A DNA stretch of 14,280 nucleotides from Methanobacteriota archaeon (GTDB taxonomy: Archaea > Thermoplasmatota > Poseidoniia > Poseidoniales > Poseidoniaceae): contig WTIV01000179.1 in NCBI GenBank assembly GCA_011525095.1, positions 1-14,280 on the forward strand, read 5' to 3'. Shown here piece after piece: positions 5,268-13,636 of the stretch. Under the pieces are notes generated by a model. It worked only from the letters and a program-made list of their open reading frames with translations, was not told the DNA's origin and did not search any database. The position numbers and the translations under genes were made by a program. The stretch's first letter is position 1; each line of letters opens with the position of its first letter.

Positions 5268-8200
5268 ATGGCTGATTCACCATCCAGACCAAAGAGACCA
5301 ACTGCTTCTCGCACTCTATCTTCCAGAGCAGGTACACTATCTGCAAACGCTGTATCGACTCCCAATGTACAATTGGGAGTTATAGGAGAAACGAGGTATG
5401 TCGTAAACTCAGGACTACAAAAATTCGCCCAACTGATCTTATTCGGTATCGCAATGGTAGCGATTTGGGCAGGATTACTTTCCATCGCATTTTTCGGAGA
5501 CGAAACTGGACAACAAGAGTTCCTTGTCCTTGGATCCGGAGGATTGCTCTCTGGATTCCTAGCGATTTCTCTGGTTGAATTCCAGAGAAGAAAAGGTGGT
5601 AATGAATTACAAAATGTACACGATTATATGCTAGGTGTTGCATTCTTTTTCCTAGCAGTAGGAACATTATACGGTTCTAGATGGGTAGTCGGACTCTTGG
5701 CAGAACAAGGATTTGAGTGGCTTATTCCTTCAAATTCTCCAGATCCAACAATTACTGATTGGAATCCTTCTGCGAATGCGATTTATGTGCAAATGGCCGC
5801 CACTGTATCACTTGCGCTTGCACAAACAATGTACCTCAATCGACTCAGGGGAGTTACTACTTTTGGATGGGCAGTAACTACGTTTACACCGTTGGTTGTA
5901 GCACTTATCGGTTCAAGCATATGGATGGAATGGTCTGACAACATTGTTTCATGGGAACTTGGAATCTCGATGATTGCACTTGCATCGCTATCTATGTGGC
6001 TGTCACTCAGAGCAAATAGTGGAATAATTTTCTCAGTTGTTGCTGTTACATCTGGCCTCTTACCTCTCCTATACGAGTACAGTAACGAAGATACTGGTTC
6101 TGGAGGAGCACTATCACTGCTCGTATTCATCATTGGAGTTCAAGGAATCCTCGCTGCAGACAAGCGTCTGCGCCAAGATTTGATGCAAATAACCTCCATT
6201 TTCCTCGTTGGTGAAGTCATTATTGCAATGCTTATTGCAAGGGAAGGTGACTTTGAGTTAATCTTAGGTCCAATCAGACAGTATGAACTTGGAGAATTAG
6301 CACCTTATCTTACTCTCCAAGTCGGACTTTGGCTTGCTGTACTGGTTGCTTATTTCCCAGCAACACTGATGCGAAGAATTCCGTATATGCCAATCGGGCT
6401 TGCTGCAAGTCTATTCTTGATTGAACCGAGCGCGAGTTTGATTCCTTGGATGACTACAATGATCATGCTTCCATACCTACTGGTAATTTCGAAAGTGACT
6501 AGAAACTGGGTTGCTAACATGACAATGGTTGCAGTTGGATTCTCATTCTTTGCACAATCTCACTTCATGGGTGGATTCGAACCTGGATGGTTAGAATTCA
6601 CGATTCTTGTGGTCGTGTTAATGTCTGGAGAAGCTGGAAGGCAAAAGGGACACCTATCAGATTGGGCACACTTCGTCACACTAGGATTACTGATTCTATC
6701 TGAATCTGTACTATTTGGTGATGACCCTTACACCCCTTGGTCCCTATTCATCTATGCAGTGGTATCATCTTTCATGATGATGATGGAAGCCGAGAAAACA
6801 GAGGACAAACAAAAGGCATTCGAAGCATCTGCTGCAACTGCAGCTACTATGGTTCTAGCAATTGTCCTCTCTGCTTTCGATAGGCTAGAAGTTCCGCTAC
6901 CTGACAACGTTTCCTCTAACCTAGATGGATTCAATATTACACTTGCAGTTGTTGGAATTGTGGTTTATTCTGCCATGAGGAAATTCAAGAGTATCGAGTT
7001 GGACATTGGAGTCCTTCTCAATTGGGCGGATAGCCAAAGAAAGAAGATGGTACCTGTCTATGATTCGAAAACAAATGCTTGGATCTTACCTGATGCTGAT
7101 GCGGAACATGACCCAATGGAATATTCCTGGGGACCATTAGGCAGAATGAGTCTAATCGGCCCGATGGTTCTATTCACAATTGCTTTGACATCTGTTGGCA
7201 TTACCGATTTGGCAGAGAACATAATTTGGACTGTTTTGATGGTTGTGCCGATTGGAATTATCATCTCTGAAGTACTACTTGAGAAGGAAGCATCTTCATC
7301 TGGGAGAATGATTGCAACTCTGACTCTGATCGCTGTATCATTCCCGATGGCGGTTGGACTCAACGACGCAAGATGGGAAACTGGAGTTTTGTATAATTCA
7401 ATGATTTTGTTTGATGTAATGCTACTTGCTGGACCCCTAGGAATTTCAGTAATGCTCGATAGAAAGGGATTGAATGATGATTCATTGAACAGAACCGCAG
7501 ACGTCGTTACCATGATGGGATTGCTAATTCTAGGTCTATTCGATACAACTGGAGGTTTGTTATTCGTTGCAATGTACGCCCTTGTTTTCTCCAGAGCGCT
7601 AAAGCACAGACTGAATTTCATACTCTGCATTGCACCGCTAGCATTACTGCTGTATGCGCAGAGATTCGTATCTGATGGAGCGATAATGGCAGAGATCTTG
7701 TCAATATTCGACCTTGTTGCCTACGACCCAACCGAAACTACGATTCTTGATTTGAGTAGATTTACTTTCATTATTATGACAATTACCAATCTGGTCATAC
7801 TAGTAAGAGCGGTGATTGATAGAAGAACAACTGAATACATAGAATACGAGTCCCCAGTTGCAATACCAGCACTGTGGTTAACACTAGGAATATTTGGAGT
7901 ACTACCAGAAGCAAGTTGGCTACTATTGTCGATGACAGTCTTGCTAACAATCTATTCCTGGTTGATTGGCAAATTGGACTTGATTCCTTGGACTCCAGTA
8001 ATGGCGTTCTTCTCGTTCTATATCGGATTTACAAACGACCCTAACTTCAGCCACTTTGATGATATTGACTACTTGACAAACAGCCTCCTTGGAACAGGTC
8101 TGTTCACATTATGTATCAATCAAGCAAGTTCAACCAAATTCCTGTACAAATATGCAGACGAAGTTGATAACTCAAGCTCAATAGAAGGAATGGCGTATTC

Positions 8201-9362
8201 CGTCTTCAATCTAGATTCTGATGAAGCACGCGACAGACTAACTGACATAATGAGAACATGGACAATTATCTGTCTAACTTTCTCATGGACTGCTCTGAAA
8301 GGAATTGGAACTGTTATCGGTGCAATCTGGGCAACTTACGATTCAATCGTAAACGGTCAGAAGTACGCATTACTTGCTCTACCTCTCCTACACGCATTTG
8401 CAATCTGGAACGTAATGGAACAATTGAATGTCGCAGATGGAACTCAAGATCTGTTTGTTGGAGGAGTATTGATGATTGCTGGAATTGCAATGACAATTAT
8501 TTCTTCTAAACCTGAAATGGCATGGAATTGGAAAATCTATGACTGGGGTGATGAAATTGAGTATTATGGCTGGATAGACAGAGTAGGTCAGTTAGGGATT
8601 GTCTACTTCCTAACTGGGATAACATGGGCGATTGGCGAGGCAGACGTTGACCAATTCCTGTGGGCTGTTTGGGCAGCATATCTCTCCGGAATCGCAGTTC
8701 AAGGATTCAGAGATGAGACGGAAACTCCGTGGAGGAGAGGTTTCGGTTCAATGGGTTCAATTTTCTCGCTATTCATGCTATCATTGACATTCGACACAGA
8801 GTTGTACACCTACGTAACTTGGATGTTCCTTGGTGTGGTAGCTCTTGGTTTCGGATTTGCATATATCTCTAGAATGGGAGAAGTTTCAACAATCTACACT
8901 GAAGATTACACTGATGCCAAAGAAGCGATTATCGATAGGCAGAGGGGCGGTGATCTTGCTCAATTGGAGGCGATTCCAGAACCTGTTTTGACTGATGGCG
9001 AAGAAGAAATCGATGTAATCGAAGAATCAGCGGAAGCAGAAGATTCCGATGAGGACGGAATTGAAGACGAGGACTTCGACTTCTCCGGATTGGATGAAGA
9101 AGAGGAAGAGGCCGAAGTCTCTGAAGTTCTTGAATCAAAGAAAGAAGTCGAGGAGAAGGCTGAGAAGAAGACTGAGAAAAAGAAATCCACTCAAGCAACC
9201 CCCAAACCGGTAACGAGCGCATTTGATTACGACTTAATTCTAGATCCATTGATATCTCAAGCGATTCAAAACTCTCTGGCTAACACGCCTCATGAAGGAT
9301 ACAAGCCGGTGGTTTCAGTTTCCCAAAACGGTAGTCTGAAGATTGATTTCGTACCACTCTGA
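5268..9362 (+). CDS. Giant polytopic membrane protein with charged C-terminal tail, function unknown
   Basis: I do not recognise this protein. After a Ser/Pro/Arg-rich N-terminus (about 1-45), residues of roughly 50-1200 form an almost continuous series of hydrophobic segments, about 35 by eye. A hydrophilic loop near 571-628 (containing LNWADSQRKK and WILPDADAEHD) and another near 950-990 interrupt them. Residues from about 1201 form a soluble tail. It has an acidic stretch (about 1244-1282, runs of Asp/Glu), then a Lys/Glu-rich stretch (to about 1307), a short Thr/Pro linker, and a compact-looking end (about 1318-1364) finishing SLKIDFVPL. I saw no transporter, glycosyltransferase or kinase signature. 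The overall look resembles large predicted membrane proteins of the DUF2339 kind, but I cannot show homology. The start at 5268 (ATG) lacks a Shine-Dalgarno match. The gene follows the anchored protease by 68 nt in the same direction. The coding call is near certain; the function is open. Confidence 0.93.
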   Translation: MADSPSRPKRPTASRTLSSRAGTLSANAVSTPNVQLGVIGETRYVVNSGLQKFAQLILFGIAMVAIWAGLLSIAFFGDETGQQEFLVLGSGGLLSGFLAISLVEFQRRKGGNELQNVHDYMLGVAFFFLAVGTLYGSRWVVGLLAEQGFEWLIPSNSPDPTITDWNPSANAIYVQMAATVSLALAQTMYLNRLRGVTTFGWAVTTFTPLVVALIGSSIWMEWSDNIVSWELGISMIALASLSMWLSLRANSGIIFSVVAVTSGLLPLLYEYSNEDTGSGGALSLLVFIIGVQGILAADKRLRQDLMQITSIFLVGEVIIAMLIAREGDFELILGPIRQYELGELAPYLTLQVGLWLAVLVAYFPATLMRRIPYMPIGLAASLFLIEPSASLIPWMTTMIMLPYLLVISKVTRNWVANMTMVAVGFSFFAQSHFMGGFEPGWLEFTILVVVLMSGEAGRQKGHLSDWAHFVTLGLLILSESVLFGDDPYTPWSLFIYAVVSSFMMMMEAEKTEDKQKAFEASAATAATMVLAIVLSAFDRLEVPLPDNVSSNLDGFNITLAVVGIVVYSAMRKFKSIELDIGVLLNWADSQRKKMVPVYDSKTNAWILPDADAEHDPMEYSWGPLGRMSLIGPMVLFTIALTSVGITDLAENIIWTVLMVVPIGIIISEVLLEKEASSSGRMIATLTLIAVSFPMAVGLNDARWETGVLYNSMILFDVMLLAGPLGISVMLDRKGLNDDSLNRTADVVTMMGLLILGLFDTTGGLLFVAMYALVFSRALKHRLNFILCIAPLALLLYAQRFVSDGAIMAEILSIFDLVAYDPTETTILDLSRFTFIIMTITNLVILVRAVIDRRTTEYIEYESPVAIPALWLTLGIFGVLPEASWLLLSMTVLLTIYSWLIGKLDLIPWTPVMAFFSFYIGFTNDPNFSHFDDIDYLTNSLLGTGLFTLCINQASSTKFLYKYADEVDNSSSIEGMAYSVFNLDSDEARDRLTDIMRTWTIICLTFSWTALKGIGTVIGAIWATYDSIVNGQKYALLALPLLHAFAIWNVMEQLNVADGTQDLFVGGVLMIAGIAMTIISSKPEMAWNWKIYDWGDEIEYYGWIDRVGQLGIVYFLTGITWAIGEADVDQFLWAVWAAYLSGIAVQGFRDETETPWRRGFGSMGSIFSLFMLSLTFDTELYTYVTWMFLGVVALGFGFAYISRMGEVSTIYTEDYTDAKEAIIDRQRGGDLAQLEAIPEPVLTDGEEEIDVIEESAEAEDSDEDGIEDEDFDFSGLDEEEEEAEVSEVLESKKEVEEKAEKKTEKKKSTQATPKPVTSAFDYDLILDPLISQAIQNSLANTPHEGYKPVVSVSQNGSLKIDFVPL

Positions 9363-9402
9363 TTGCCGCCATAATGAAACGCTGTGGGCTTGTGGCAAAT
9401 CC

Positions 9403-9936
9403 ATGGCAGGAGAGATGGTTTGGATCGACTTGGAAATGACTGGTTTAGATTTGAACACTGAGTCTATTATTGAGATTGCTACAATAATTACAGATGGTGA
9501 ATTAAACATAATCGCAAAGGGGCCCAATCTTGCAATCAAGGTCAGTGAGAAACTGCTAGCTAATATGGATGAGTGGAATACCACTCACCACACATCATCA
9601 GGTCTAGTTGAAAGAATTCGAAGCGAAGGCGTTTCTCTTGAAGAGGCAATTAAGCAAACTTGCGATTTCCTAGAACAAAATATAGAGCCTGGTACTGCAC
9701 CGTTATGTGGTAATTCAATACATAACGATAGAGCATTCTTGGCAAAAGAAATGCCTGAGGTTCTCGACTTACTACATTACAGAATTGTAGATGTTTCAAC
9801 AATCAAAGAACTGGTCAATCGTTGGTATCCAAATTTACAAAGATACAGGAAGAAAGAGGCGCATCGTGCTCTAGATGACATCATAGAATCTGTAGAAGAA
9901 CTTAGGCACTACAGGCAACATATCTTCAAAGATTGA
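9403..9936 (+). CDS. orn: Oligoribonuclease (DEDDh 3'-5' exonuclease)
   Basis: It degrades 2-5 nt RNA fragments to mononucleotides in the cytoplasm, the last step of RNA turnover. In bacteria the same enzyme also clears pGpG. It aligns along its whole length with E. coli Orn as I know that sequence, with blocks such as WIDLEMTGLD, IIEIATIITD, HTSSGLVERI, CGNSIHNDRAFL, DVSTIKELVNRW and HRALDDIIESVEEL. The DEDDh residues are D9, E11, D109, H154 and D159. The 177-residue length matches the family. The frame opens at a TTG at 9343 inside the preceding gene, but family alignment starts at the ATG at 9403; an ATG at 9415 is also possible. It lies 40 nt after the giant membrane protein. Its last 11 bases overlap the 3' end of the convergent xdhC. 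Orn is mainly known from bacteria and eukaryotes, so its presence in an archaeon would point to transfer. Confidence 0.96.
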   Translation: MAGEMVWIDLEMTGLDLNTESIIEIATIITDGELNIIAKGPNLAIKVSEKLLANMDEWNTTHHTSSGLVERIRSEGVSLEEAIKQTCDFLEQNIEPGTAPLCGNSIHNDRAFLAKEMPEVLDLLHYRIVDVSTIKELVNRWYPNLQRYRKKEAHRALDDIIESVEELRHYRQHIFKD

Positions 9937-10729
9937 CACCTTTGTGAGCAGCTAATATCTCTGCTAGTACAGCGATTGCGATTTCTTCGGGGCTCTCTGC
10001 CCCTATTGCAAGACCAATCGGACAATTTACTCCATCAAGGGTTTCTTGGTCGATACCAGATTCAAGAGCAACCTTAGTGAACGCTTTCCACTTTGACTTG
10101 GAGCCAATCACTCCTAGTCTCCCTGCATAACCTTTGGAGAGTAATCCAAGAAGACGTTCCTCATCTTCTTTCCAATCATGACCAAGCAAAAGGATATCAC
10201 TGAATCGTGAAAGTGTTTCTTGAGTCTCACTTTCAAGAAAATCCTTTGGACAAGAATGATGGGTCTCTGCCGCACCTTCCAGTGTTGCATAATCAGCCCT
10301 CGAATCTTGAACTGAGTATTTCCAATCAAGAGGAAGACAGGCTTCTGCTATCGCTTTAGCGCAATGTCCGCCTCCCATCAGAAGTATGTGTGGCATCGGA
10401 ATCAGTACCTCCAAGGCGACCGTCACCCGGCCGCCACAAAGGCTGTCCAGAGGTTGTACCTCATAGCCCTTAGCACCCTTGTTCAATCCGTAAGTTACGA
10501 CTTCTCCACATGGTTTTGAGGCTTCAGAAATCAACTCTCTAAGCCTTGAAATCACTTTCATTTCCAAGCCTGCACCTCCGACAGTGCCCACTAAATCTGA
10601 CTCGGTCAAAGCAAGCCTAGCACCCGCTTTACCTGGAACTGAACCGGATGTATCGACTACACTTGCAATCGCAACTTTGCGATTTAGGGAGAGTTGGTCA
10701 AGCGACCACTGCAAAACCCTCGCTGTCAC
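9926..10729 (-). CDS. xdhC: XdhC/CoxI-family molybdenum hydroxylase maturation factor
   Basis: This is an accessory protein that, in studied members, binds molybdenum cofactor and supports its sulfuration and insertion into xanthine dehydrogenase-type enzymes. It would be cytoplasmic. The N-terminal XdhC/CoxI domain shows TSGSVPGKAGARL (27-39), GTVGGAGLE (48-56) and LCGGRV (97-102). The C-terminal Rossmann-like domain shows LLMGGGHCAKAIA (116-128) and DSR (142-144). The 267-residue length fits a two-domain member. It starts at a GTG (10729) that overlaps the TGA of the upstream nucleotidyltransferase gene by 4 bases, with GGAGG 7 nt ahead (10737-10741), so the two are probably translationally coupled. 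Its natural client is the hydroxylase at 1..1689, 8 kb away. No other candidate client is visible here. Confidence 0.92.
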   Translation of the reverse strand: MTARVLQWSLDQLSLNRKVAIASVVDTSGSVPGKAGARLALTESDLVGTVGGAGLEMKVISRLRELISEASKPCGEVVTYGLNKGAKGYEVQPLDSLCGGRVTVALEVLIPMPHILLMGGGHCAKAIAEACLPLDWKYSVQDSRADYATLEGAAETHHSCPKDFLESETQETLSRFSDILLLGHDWKEDEERLLGLLSKGYAGRLGVIGSKSKWKAFTKVALESGIDQETLDGVNCPIGLAIGAESPEEIAIAVLAEILAAHKGVNL

Positions 10730-11268
10730 TGTAGTCCCTCCAAATCGGCGGGTGTGTCGATGTTCATATGTTCGCCGGGAGCATCAATTTTTGAGATAGT
10801 TATGCTTTCTCGCAGGGATGCGTCTTTCGGCAGAGATAGGATTTTGTCGATTTCGCACAGCATCAATGGATGACCAGAGGGCTTTGGAGACGTGTTTTCA
10901 TTGCATCCCATTAAGACCTCAACGGTTTGCAAGTTCCAACCACAACGGTCGACCGGACTTACGAGTACTCTTCTAGGTGTACGGCCTAATTCACTTACCA
11001 ATGAGATAAGGCCGATTTGTAGAGAGCCTGTTCTTCCCTCTTCGGGAGAAGGGTTGACCACCACAATTGCACCGTCACATTCCAACATTACATCAACCTG
11101 TAATTCAGACCTAGTTACAACAAAAATAGGCGAGCAGCCACTTTCTGTTAGTATTCTTGTCGCCCGAGCAACAAGAGATTCACCATTCCATTTTACGAGT
11201 GCCTTGGGTTGGCCTAATCTGCTGGATGCACCAGCTGCCAACACTATGGCAGGCACGCCTTTTCCCAT
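10726..11268 (-). CDS. MobA/MocA-like molybdopterin nucleotidyltransferase
   Basis: This is a predicted enzyme that transfers CMP or GMP from the nucleotide triphosphate onto molybdopterin, giving the dinucleotide cofactor used by molybdenum hydroxylases. MocA-type proteins make the cytosine form. The signature loop LAAGASSRLGQPK (10-22) is complete, NPSPEEGRTGSLQIGL (72-87) fits the second conserved block, and SPVD with Asp107 provides the expected metal-binding aspartate. PSGHP is also typical. Its 180 residues match the family. The start is the ATG at 11268, four bases after the acyl-CoA dehydrogenase stop. A longer frame from a TTG at 11301 would overlap that gene and adds nothing conserved. 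The stop overlaps the xdhC start. Pairing with XdhC supports a role in hydroxylase cofactor maturation rather than in MobA-type guanylation, though I cannot see the base specificity directly. Confidence 0.88.
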   Translation of the reverse strand: MGKGVPAIVLAAGASSRLGQPKALVKWNGESLVARATRILTESGCSPIFVVTRSELQVDVMLECDGAIVVVNPSPEEGRTGSLQIGLISLVSELGRTPRRVLVSPVDRCGWNLQTVEVLMGCNENTSPKPSGHPLMLCEIDKILSLPKDASLRESITISKIDAPGEHMNIDTPADLEGLQ

Positions 11269-11272
11269 AGGC

Positions 11273-12421
11273 TCACAAATCCTTGGTAATTTCACGACCA
11301 ATGATCATTCTCTGAACTTGACTACTGCCTTCGTAAATTTGCATTACTTTAGCGCCACGCATTAGTCTTGCAACCGGATATTCCTCTGAGTATCCATATC
11401 CACCATACACTTGAACTGCATCTGTTGCAACTTCCATTGCAGTATCTGAGGCGAATCTCTTAGCGTGGGCTGCGGACTCTGTATTTCTGACACCTGCATC
11501 TCCATCAGCGGCGGATTTCCATGTCAGCATTCTCGATGCTTCGATTTTTGTCTTCATGTCTGCAAGCATGAATTGAATTGCTTGATGGCGATGTAGAGGC
11601 TTGCCAAATGTCTGCCTTTCTCCAGAATATTGGAGTGCATGCTCGTAAGCAGCCCTTGCAAGACCTGTTGCGTGTGCAGCGATATTTGGCCTTGACATAT
11701 CGAATGCCTTCATTGCATTCATCCAGCCACCAGATTCAGAGCCACCGACTAAATTCTCTGCAGGAACTCTCATGTCGTCAAATGAAATTGAACGTGTATC
11801 CGAGCATCTCTGGCCCATATTGTTCTCTTTCTTGCCGAGGGATAATCCCTCAGAATCAGCATCAACAATGAAACCTGACATTCCTCTGTATCCTGCATCT
11901 GGGTCGGTTTTGGCCAAAACGAAGAACCAGTCTGCCTTACCGGCACCGGTAATCCACATCTTTGAGCCGTTGATTACGTAATCATCACCGTCTTTTACAG
12001 CCAGTGTTTTGCAGGCAGCGACATCTGAACCTGCTCCTGGCTCAGTAACTGCATAGGAGGCCAGTGCACCTTCTTCTGCAACCATTCGCAGATACTTGTC
12101 TTTCTGTTCATGAGTGGCTCCAGTGATTACAGGAGCGCATGCCAGGCTTGTTGCATAGGCAGCGGTAGCAAAACCTGGGTCTCCCCAAGCCAATTCCTCA
12201 TTGACGAGTACTTCTTCCATAATTCCAAGGCCAGGTCCACCATAGTCTTCAGAGATGTGTAAATTGAGCAAACCCATCTCGTGTGCTGCGTTTATTGCTT
12301 CTTTTGGATACTCAGAATTTAGGTCCCAGTGTTCTGCATTCGGTCTAATCTCATCAACTGCGAATTCGTGAGCAAGTTCTCGCAGCATTAGTTGCATCTC
12401 ATCCAGTTGGAAGTCGACCAT
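11273..12421 (-). CDS. Acyl-CoA dehydrogenase
   Basis: This is an FAD-dependent dehydrogenase that introduces a 2,3 double bond in acyl-CoA, the first step of beta-oxidation or a step of branched amino acid breakdown. Electrons normally pass to electron-transfer flavoprotein. It has the full three-domain layout: N-terminal helices to about 115, then the flavin-contacting YAVTEPGAGSD (123-133) and WITGAG, then the C-terminal helical domain with GERQTFGKP (267-275), QVYGGYGY (337-344) and QIYEGSSQVQR. Glu364 occupies the catalytic base position of medium and short-chain members. The 382-residue length is normal. The start is the ATG at 12421, where family similarity begins. A TTG at 12466 would overlap the antiporter stop and add 15 unrelated residues. 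The acyl chain specificity cannot be read from the sequence. It is followed after 4 nt by the nucleotidyltransferase gene. Confidence 0.95.
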   Translation of the reverse strand: MVDFQLDEMQLMLRELAHEFAVDEIRPNAEHWDLNSEYPKEAINAAHEMGLLNLHISEDYGGPGLGIMEEVLVNEELAWGDPGFATAAYATSLACAPVITGATHEQKDKYLRMVAEEGALASYAVTEPGAGSDVAACKTLAVKDGDDYVINGSKMWITGAGKADWFFVLAKTDPDAGYRGMSGFIVDADSEGLSLGKKENNMGQRCSDTRSISFDDMRVPAENLVGGSESGGWMNAMKAFDMSRPNIAAHATGLARAAYEHALQYSGERQTFGKPLHRHQAIQFMLADMKTKIEASRMLTWKSAADGDAGVRNTESAAHAKRFASDTAMEVATDAVQVYGGYGYSEEYPVARLMRGAKVMQIYEGSSQVQRMIIGREITKDL

Positions 12422-12462
12422 GTTACGCCCACAAAGCCATTCAGCATAAGCAGTACTGTTAA

Positions 12463-13590
12463 TCAAATCACGAGATAGCCTTGCCTTTGTAATTCAATTG
12501 CAACTAAGAACAGGAGATAGAACGTAATCAAGATACTACCTTCCCATCTACTGAATTGGAAACCAGTCCACATCATGGCTAGACAAAGCGATACACCAAG
12601 CAAGGTTGCAGGAATAATGAGATACATTGTTAGGTCGTATGAAGCATCCGTAAGTGAGATTGGAGAGACTAAAGCAGCAATACCAATGGAGAGTAGTGGA
12701 TCGGTTATGTTCGAGCCAATAAGCGTTCCAATTGCAACACCCTGGCTCTTTCTTACCGCAACCATCGCCACGGTTAATTCGGGAAGTGAGGTTCCTAATC
12801 CTGACATAGTTGATCCGACTATAGCATGAGGTACATTCAACTTGTACGCAATTTCTGCTGCATACTTTACCAACTCATTTGCGGCATAGACCGCTAAAGA
12901 TAATCCCACTACAACCATGACAAAGTATGCTGTTCCAGTCCAACTGAAATCCGCTTTCTTTACTCCATCGACAGCCTGCTGTTCATCTTCTCTAATCTTG
13001 TCTGTATCGCTCAACAACCAAGTCAAGTAAAGACCGTAAATAAGGACAAGAATACCGCCCTCAATTCGGGAAAGCCCGCCTCCTTCCCACAACAGTGCGG
13101 TCAACAATACGACAGACATCAACATCAGTAGTCCGTCCCTCTTTAGCCATGCAGGTCTTATCTCAAGAGGTTTGAAAGCGACTACAATTCCCAGAACTAG
13201 TGTAATTTGCACTAGAACGGAACCGTAGATATTTCCAACTGCTAAATCCATTAGTGCAGGATCACTTCCTGAACCTGCTGAAGCGGTGGCTGTGACCAAA
13301 ATTTCTGGCAGTGATGTTCCAATACTGACGATTGTCAAACCGATTACAACCTCCGCCATTCCAGCTCTTCTAGCGAGTCCCTTTGCACCCTCTACGAAGA
13401 AATCTGCAGAAGTAATTAGGAGGGCCAATGCTATGATTATCAGAATAATTAGAATTCCAATATTCGTCCAGTCATTTTTTGCAGTTATACCACCAAGAAT
13501 TGCCAAGGTTAGGAAAAGCGCAAATGAAATCAGAAGTGCATTCCACTGAAGCAGAGAGGCTATACCCTGCCTAGGAACCTCTTCCGCCAT
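12463..13590 (-). CDS. Na+/Ca2+ exchanger-family (CaCA) antiporter
   Basis: This is an integral membrane cation antiporter that probably expels Ca2+ using a Na+ or H+ gradient. It has 375 residues and about ten or eleven membrane segments. The two inverted alpha repeats are clear: GLTIVSIGTSLPEILVT (84-100, Glu96), followed by VGNIYGSVLVQI, and SGLGTSLPELTV (263-274, Glu271), followed by GSNITDPLLSIG (292-303). A hydrophilic loop with KIREDEQQAVDGVKK separates the two halves. In the first repeat the usual GSN-x-x-(N/D) pattern is GSVLVQ, so Gln sits where NCX_Mj has Asn81, whereas the second repeat keeps the Asp. The start at 13590 (ATG) removes 52 non-family residues of the longest frame, which run through the promoter region. 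The upstream TATATA (13631-13636) would give a leader of about 15 nt. It is first in a cluster with the acyl-CoA dehydrogenase, 41 nt downstream. Confidence 0.93.
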   Translation of the reverse strand: MAEEVPRQGIASLLQWNALLISFALFLTLAILGGITAKNDWTNIGILIILIIIALALLITSADFFVEGAKGLARRAGMAEVVIGLTIVSIGTSLPEILVTATASAGSGSDPALMDLAVGNIYGSVLVQITLVLGIVVAFKPLEIRPAWLKRDGLLMLMSVVLLTALLWEGGGLSRIEGGILVLIYGLYLTWLLSDTDKIREDEQQAVDGVKKADFSWTGTAYFVMVVVGLSLAVYAANELVKYAAEIAYKLNVPHAIVGSTMSGLGTSLPELTVAMVAVRKSQGVAIGTLIGSNITDPLLSIGIAALVSPISLTDASYDLTMYLIIPATLLGVSLCLAMMWTGFQFSRWEGSILITFYLLFLVAIELQRQGYLVI

Positions 13591-13630
13591 GATAACTCTC
13601 AATTGAAACTCCTCTTTGATGGTTGCGAAA

Positions 13631-13636
13631 TATATA
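13631..13636. promoter_or_regulatory. Symmetric TATA element shared by antiporter and aquaporin genes
   Basis: TATATA within GAAATATATAGAG lies midway between the antiporter ATG (13590, minus) and the likely aquaporin GTG (13674, plus), about 40 nt from each. With transcription starts about 25 nt away, both messages would have leaders of about 15 nt. It is self-complementary and so could serve both directions. This is a positional inference. Confidence 0.5.

Noticed and set aside
7058..7630. Minus-strand 190-residue open frame inside the giant membrane protein gene
   Set aside because: Its Ser/Thr/Ile-rich composition is what antisense of hydrophobic codons gives. It has no start signal or motif, and the plus-strand frame is continuous across it.
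8929..9249. Minus-strand Arg/Leu-rich and Ser-rich frames opposite the acidic tail
   Set aside because: Antisense of Glu/Asp/Lys codon runs produces Ser/Leu/Phe/Arg-rich open frames by chance.
9343..9402. N-terminal 20-residue extension of oligoribonuclease from a TTG
   Set aside because: It overlaps the previous gene, has no ribosome site, and the residues do not match the family, which starts at the ATG at 9403.
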